From contig CACXDQ010000192.1 of NCBI GenBank assembly GCA_902766475.1, forward strand, positions 1-8,998: 8,998 nucleotides of DNA, written 5' to 3'. The stretch comes from an uncultured Eubacteriales bacterium. GTDB lineage: Bacteria; Bacillota; Clostridia; Christensenellales; Borkfalkiaceae. How positions within the stretch are numbered: position 1 is the stretch's first letter; every line of letters starts with the position of its first letter. Below, piece by piece: positions 6,349 to 8,998 of this stretch. The translations under genes and the position numbers were made by a program. Below the pieces are notes generated by a model, which worked only from the letters and a program-made list of their open reading frames with translations, did not search any database and was not told the DNA's origin.

Positions 6349-7551
6349 ATGGATAACAACAATATCGAAGAGATCGTCAGAAAAATTCTCTCTGAAATGA
6401 AGGGCGAAGGAACTAAAACTTCTGCTCCCGCAAGTATCGCCGCTATACCCGAAAAGGCAAGGGTGGCAATGCTCGTCGAAAAAGAGAGATTTGAAATTCA
6501 GGAATATAAAATTCCCGAAGTGGGTGACGGCGATATTCTCGTCAAAGTAGAAGGTTGCGGCGTATGCGGCACCGACGCACACGAATTCAAGCGTGATCCG
6601 TTCAACCTTATTCCCGTGGTCTTAGGGCACGAGGGAACAGGTACAATCGTTAAGATGGGAAAAGACGTCTGTAAAGACAGCGCCGGAAAACCGCTCAACA
6701 TCGGTGATAAGGTCGTAACGTGTATGATTTTCGGTGATGAGCCGGAAATAACGATGTACGACCTCAATAAACAGAACGTCGGAAAAGCCGACGTGTACGG
6801 GCTTCTTCCCGACGACAACATCAAATTCAACGGTTGGTTTGCCGACTATATCCTTATAAGAAAAGGCTCGTCGGTCTTTAACGTAAGCGATTTGGATCTC
6901 GATTCGAGAATTCTTATCGAGCCCTGCGCCGTTTTGGTACACGCTGTAGAAAGGGCTAAAACGACCGGGATTTTGAGATTTAATTCGAGAGTAGTCGTTC
7001 AGGGCTGCGGACCTATCGGTCTTATTTGTATAGCAGTTCTCCGCACGATGGGTATCGAAAATATCGTTGCGGTAGACGGAAACGAAAAGCGTCTTGAATT
7101 TGCAAAGCGCATGGGTGCAGATAAGAATGTAGATTTCAGAAATTACAAGGGCGCCGACGCACTCGGTCAAGCCGTTTACGAAACGTTGGGCGGGCATTAT
7201 GCCGACTTTGCTTTCCAGTGTACGGGCAACCCGATCGCTCACGCAAATATCTATAAGATGATAAGACGTGGCGGTGGTCTTTGTGAACTCGGCTTCTTCA
7301 TAAACGGCGGCGACGCTACGATCAACCCCCATTTCGATCTCTGCGCAAAAGAAATTACGCTTGTCGGAAGCTGGGTTTATACGCTCAGAGATTATGCGAC
7401 AACGTTTGATTTCTTAAAGCGTGCTCAGGCAATAGGGCTTCCTATGAAGGAGCTTATCACTCACAAATTCGAGCTTGGCGATATAAACGAAGCGCTTAAA
7501 ACAAATCTCTCAATGCAGGGGTTGAAGATAGCGGTCGTAGTCAACAAGTAA
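6349..7551 (+). CDS. Zinc-type (MDR) alcohol dehydrogenase with N-terminal encapsulation peptide
   Basis: A 400-residue medium-chain dehydrogenase/reductase, longer than the usual 340-350 because of an N-terminal extension of about 38 residues. Residues 6-17 (IEEIVRKILSEM) are an encapsulation-peptide helix, followed by a Ser/Ala/Pro linker. Catalytic zinc ligands are C73 (GVCGTD), H94-E95 (GHEGTG) and E191 (IEPCAV). The Rossmann motif is GCGPIG (219-224), and the acidic D243 at the end of beta-2 (VAVDGN) predicts NAD(H) over NADP(H). The four-Cys structural-zinc lobe of classical ADHs is missing and is replaced by a longer loop (about 125-160). Its probable job is regenerating NAD+ in the lumen by reducing aldehyde to alcohol. 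Many Pdu/Eut loci use an iron-type ADH (PduQ/EutG) for this. GGAG (6341-6344) precedes ATG. Confidence 0.93.
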   Translation: MDNNNIEEIVRKILSEMKGEGTKTSAPASIAAIPEKARVAMLVEKERFEIQEYKIPEVGDGDILVKVEGCGVCGTDAHEFKRDPFNLIPVVLGHEGTGTIVKMGKDVCKDSAGKPLNIGDKVVTCMIFGDEPEITMYDLNKQNVGKADVYGLLPDDNIKFNGWFADYILIRKGSSVFNVSDLDLDSRILIEPCAVLVHAVERAKTTGILRFNSRVVVQGCGPIGLICIAVLRTMGIENIVAVDGNEKRLEFAKRMGADKNVDFRNYKGADALGQAVYETLGGHYADFAFQCTGNPIAHANIYKMIRRGGGLCELGFFINGGDATINPHFDLCAKEITLVGSWVYTLRDYATTFDFLKRAQAIGLPMKELITHKFELGDINEALKTNLSMQGLKIAVVVNK

Positions 7552-7570
7552 TTTGTCAAGGTGATAGCTT

Positions 7571-7885
7571 ATGGCAAAAGCTGTTGGTATTTTGGAAGTT
7601 TACGGTCTTACGACGGCTTTCGTTGCGGCTGACGCAGCGTGTAAAGCTGCCGATGTAGTTCTCGAAAACTTCGATAAAAACAAACCCGCAAACGCAGATA
7701 AGTTGCCCGTTCCACTACTTGTAACTATTAAGATAAGAGGTGACGTAGCCGCTGTTGAGGCGGGGCTGAAAGCGGCGAGAGAAGTCGCAGAAGGTATGAC
7801 GGGCGTCGTTGCGGAACACATTATTCCAAACCCCGCAGACGACACCGAAAAGATGCTTAAATTAAGCGGATTAGACAAAAAATAA
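7571..7885 (+). CDS. BMC-H shell protein with enlarged pore loop
   Basis: A 104-residue single-domain BMC-H protein, recognisable from AVGILEVYGLTTAFVAADAACKAADV, IRGDVAAVEAGL and HIIPNP. Where PduA has a short KIGSG pore turn, this protein has an insertion of about eight residues, and the pore position reads roughly ADKLPVPL (42-49). It carries two prolines and no Gly-Ser-Gly. The pore size or gating should therefore differ from the PduA-like tiles downstream. Its SD is AAGGTG (7558-7563), 7 nt before ATG, and it follows the alcohol dehydrogenase by 19 nt. It is hexameric by family expectation. Which metabolite passes its pore cannot be inferred. Confidence 0.93.
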   Translation: MAKAVGILEVYGLTTAFVAADAACKAADVVLENFDKNKPANADKLPVPLLVTIKIRGDVAAVEAGLKAAREVAEGMTGVVAEHIIPNPADDTEKMLKLSGLDKK

Positions 7886-7920
7886 AAAATAAATTTTAAA
7901 ATAATCGGAGGATGAATATC

Positions 7921-8199
7921 ATGGCACTCGAAGCATTGGGAATGGTTGAAACCAGAGGACTTACCGCAGCAATCGAAGCGGCAGATTCTATGGTAAAAGC
8001 TGCTCAGGTAACTCTTATCGGCACCGAGAAGATCGGTAGCGGACTCGTAACCGTTATGGTCAGAGGCGACGTAGGCGCAGTTAAGGCTGCCGTTGAAGCG
8101 GGCGGAGCAAACGCCGCAAGACTCGGCGAACTTGTAGCCACTCACGTTATACCCAGACCTCACGGCGACGTCGAAAAGATTTTACCGGCTATCAAATAA
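7921..8199 (+). CDS. pduA: BMC-H shell protein, PduA/PduJ-like (copy 1)
   Basis: A 92-residue canonical BMC-H protein very close to PduA/PduJ: EALGMVETRGLTAAIEAAD at the N-terminus, pore KIGSG (37-41, with Ser40 lining the pore as in PduA), VRGDVGAVKAAVEAG, and HVIPRPHGDVEKILP at the C-terminus. It should be a major facet tile passing small polar metabolites such as hydroxyaldehydes or diols. The ATG at 7921 is preferred over the in-frame ATG at 7912 because the CGGAGG ribosome binding site (7906-7911) directly abuts 7912 but is 9 nt from 7921, and because the paralogue at 8593 starts with the same MALEALG. It differs from that paralogue at only 6 of 92 residues. Confidence 0.97.
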   Translation: MALEALGMVETRGLTAAIEAADSMVKAAQVTLIGTEKIGSGLVTVMVRGDVGAVKAAVEAGGANAARLGELVATHVIPRPHGDVEKILPAIK

Positions 8200-8229
8200 T
8201 TTAAAAACTTATTTACGGACAGTATTTTT

Positions 8230-8577
8230 ATGGGAAAAGCTCTCGGATTTTTTGAAATTTCCGGCGTGGTTGCGGCAGTTGACGCCCTCGACATAATGTG
8301 TAAAGCGGCAAGCGTTGAGTTTGTTACTTGGGAAAAGAAACTCGGCGGTCGTCTTGTAACGATTATTATCAGAGGCGAAGTGTCCGCCGTTACTGCGGCA
8401 ATAGAGGCAGCATCTGTCGGCGCAATAAAAAAACCTGTGGGCAAAGCGGTAATAGCCAATCCTCATTCGGAGACGGAAAGAATTGTCGCAATGAGCGAGG
8501 CAAGGCTATTGAGATCTAAGCAATTACAGGCGGCAACGTCTGATAAAACTGCGGAAAATTATATTAAGGAAATCTAA
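8230..8577 (+). CDS. Divergent BMC-H shell protein with C-terminal tail
   Basis: A 115-residue BMC-H protein, recognisable from ALGFFEISGVVAAVDALD, VTIIIRGEVSAVTAAIEAA and VIANPH. The pore turn reads KLGGR (37-41) in place of KIGSG, putting an Arg next to the pore. About 25 residues (91-115, Gln/Lys/Ala-rich and ending NYIKEI) extend beyond the BMC fold and could lie on the shell surface or bind cargo. Its ribosome binding site is poor: only ACGGAC about 10 nt before ATG, unlike the strong GGAGG sites of both flanking paralogues. It is probably made in smaller amounts as a minor tile. It sits between the two PduA-like copies, and its stop overlaps nothing. Confidence 0.92.
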   Translation: MGKALGFFEISGVVAAVDALDIMCKAASVEFVTWEKKLGGRLVTIIIRGEVSAVTAAIEAASVGAIKKPVGKAVIANPHSETERIVAMSEARLLRSKQLQAATSDKTAENYIKEI

Positions 8578-8592
8578 TTGGAGGAAATAAAA

Positions 8593-8871
8593 ATGGCACT
8601 TGAAGCATTAGGCATGGTTGAAACCAGAGGTCTTACGGCAGCTATCGAGGCGGCAGATTCTATGTTGAAAGCCGCTAACGTCGTACTTGTCGGCACCGAG
8701 AAGATCGGTAGCGGACTTGTTACCGTTATGGTAAGAGGCGACGTAGGCGCTGTTAAAGCTGCTGTCGAAGCGGGCGGAGCAAATGCGTCCAAACTCGGCG
8801 AGCTTGTAGCTACTCACGTTATACCCAGACCTCACGGCGACGTTGAAAAGATTTTGCCGGCTATTAAATAA
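8593..8871 (+). CDS. pduA: BMC-H shell protein, PduA/PduJ-like (copy 2)
   Basis: A 92-residue PduA-like tile nearly identical to the one at 7921. The substitutions are V25L, Q29N, T31V, I33V, A66S and R67K, all conservative. Pore KIGSG (37-41) and the C-terminal HVIPRPHGDVEKILPAIK are unchanged. The ATG at 8593 is preferred over an in-frame TTG at 8578 because TTGGAGG (8578-8584) is the ribosome binding site, 8 nt upstream, and because the N-terminus then equals that of copy 1. Many of the nucleotide differences are synonymous, so the pair has been kept under purifying selection since duplication or has been homogenised by gene conversion. It is the last gene in the window; the operon may continue. 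Confidence 0.97.
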   Translation: MALEALGMVETRGLTAAIEAADSMLKAANVVLVGTEKIGSGLVTVMVRGDVGAVKAAVEAGGANASKLGELVATHVIPRPHGDVEKILPAIK

Positions 8872-8898
8872 TTTTCGGAAGTCTTTTCACAAAAACAC

Positions 8899-8943
8899 AT
8901 TGCAACGAAATCTTGCGGCTTTATGCCGCAAGTGGGTTGCGAT
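8899..8943 (+). other. Two-tier RNA hairpin after the last shell gene
   Basis: An outer stem of 8 bp, including one G-U (8899-8906 with 8936-8943), and an inner perfect 8-bp stem, CTTGCGGC/GCCGCAAG (8912-8919 with 8925-8932), are separated by an asymmetric internal loop (5 and 3 nt). The apical loop is TTTAT. No U-run follows, so it is not a canonical terminator. It may be an mRNA-stabilising or processing structure between shell genes and whatever follows. Confidence 0.5.
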
Positions 8944-8948
8944 ATTCA

Positions 8949-8980
8949 AAATGGTGTCAAAACGATACCGTTTATTTTGT
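8949..8980 (+). terminator. Weak terminator-like hairpin
   Basis: An imperfect stem, AAATGGTGTC with GATACCGTTT (8949-8958 with 8964-8973, containing G-U pairs and a 5-nt loop), is followed by ATTTTGTTGT. The core is only about six strong pairs and the U-tract is interrupted. It could end or attenuate the transcript here, or merely reduce expression of downstream genes. Confidence 0.35.
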
Positions 8981-8998
8981 TGTAAATTGAAAACTTGC

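Noticed and set aside
5896..7332. Long minus-strand open frames opposite the aldehyde and alcohol dehydrogenase genes
   Set aside because: They mirror codon bias of strongly supported plus-strand enzymes, overlap them entirely, and have no family resemblance.
7912..7920. ATG 7912 as start of the first PduA-like gene
   Set aside because: CGGAGG directly abuts this ATG, leaving no spacer. ATG 7921 has correct spacing and matches the paralogue's N-terminus.
8578..8592. TTG 8578 as start of the second PduA-like gene
   Set aside because: This TTG is part of the TTGGAGG ribosome binding site; ATG 8593 matches the paralogue.
8899..8973. EutV/ANTAR-type dual-hairpin antitermination site
   Set aside because: The apical loops (TTTAT and AAAAC) do not show the six-base loop with A at position 1 and G at position 4 expected for ANTAR targets.

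Overview
The window looks like part of a chromosome from an anaerobic, low-GC Gram-positive bacterium of the Clostridia type, probably an uncultured gut lineage. The reasons are AT-rich intergenic DNA, strong AGGAGG-type ribosome binding sites, consensus sigma-A promoters, a tRNA gene with an encoded CCA, a flavodiiron/rubredoxin oxygen-defence protein, and a microcompartment locus of the kind found in fermentative Firmicutes. No species can be named from the sequence.

Left part (1-3025, minus strand). A tRNA-Thr(GGU) ends in a long, perfectly paired bidirectional hairpin. An inverted 22-nt near-copy of its anticodon/variable region lies just beyond that hairpin. Next comes a 610-residue flavodiiron protein fused to a flavin-reductase domain and a rubredoxin (in effect FprA plus Hrb in one chain), then a PHP-family phosphatase with its own promoter. 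That promoter sits so close to the ATG that the mRNA may be leaderless.

Control region (3026-3246). The PHP gene and the microcompartment operon diverge here. The operon has a perfect-consensus promoter (TTGACA, 17 bp, TATAAT). Three copies of an ACAAAACAACAAA-type element, two direct and one inverted, overlap the -35 boxes of both divergent promoters. This suggests one regulator acting on both sides.

Right part (3247-8871, plus strand). This is a bacterial microcompartment (metabolosome) operon, probably cut by the right edge of the window. The order is: EutS/PduU-type shell protein, EutP/PduV-type GTPase-like protein, class II (FucA-type) aldolase, CoA-acylating aldehyde dehydrogenase (PduP/EutE type), zinc-type alcohol dehydrogenase, then four BMC-H shell genes. 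Two of the four are near-identical PduA-like paralogues on either side of a divergent one, and another has an enlarged pore loop. All three enzymes carry the same 12-residue amphipathic pattern ([IV]xxI[TV][KR]x[VI][LV]xx[LM]) at a terminus, the hallmark of encapsulation peptides.

Working model (inference). The aldolase splits a deoxy-sugar 1-phosphate, such as L-fuculose- or L-rhamnulose-1-phosphate, into DHAP and L-lactaldehyde inside the shell; with 5-deoxyribulose-1-phosphate the aldehyde would be acetaldehyde. The aldehyde dehydrogenase turns the aldehyde, or a product of it, into an acyl-CoA and NADH. The alcohol dehydrogenase regenerates NAD+ by reducing aldehyde to alcohol. No diol dehydratase (glycyl-radical or B12), phosphotransacylase, BMC-P or BMC-T gene is visible, so the full pathway depends on what lies beyond position 8998.
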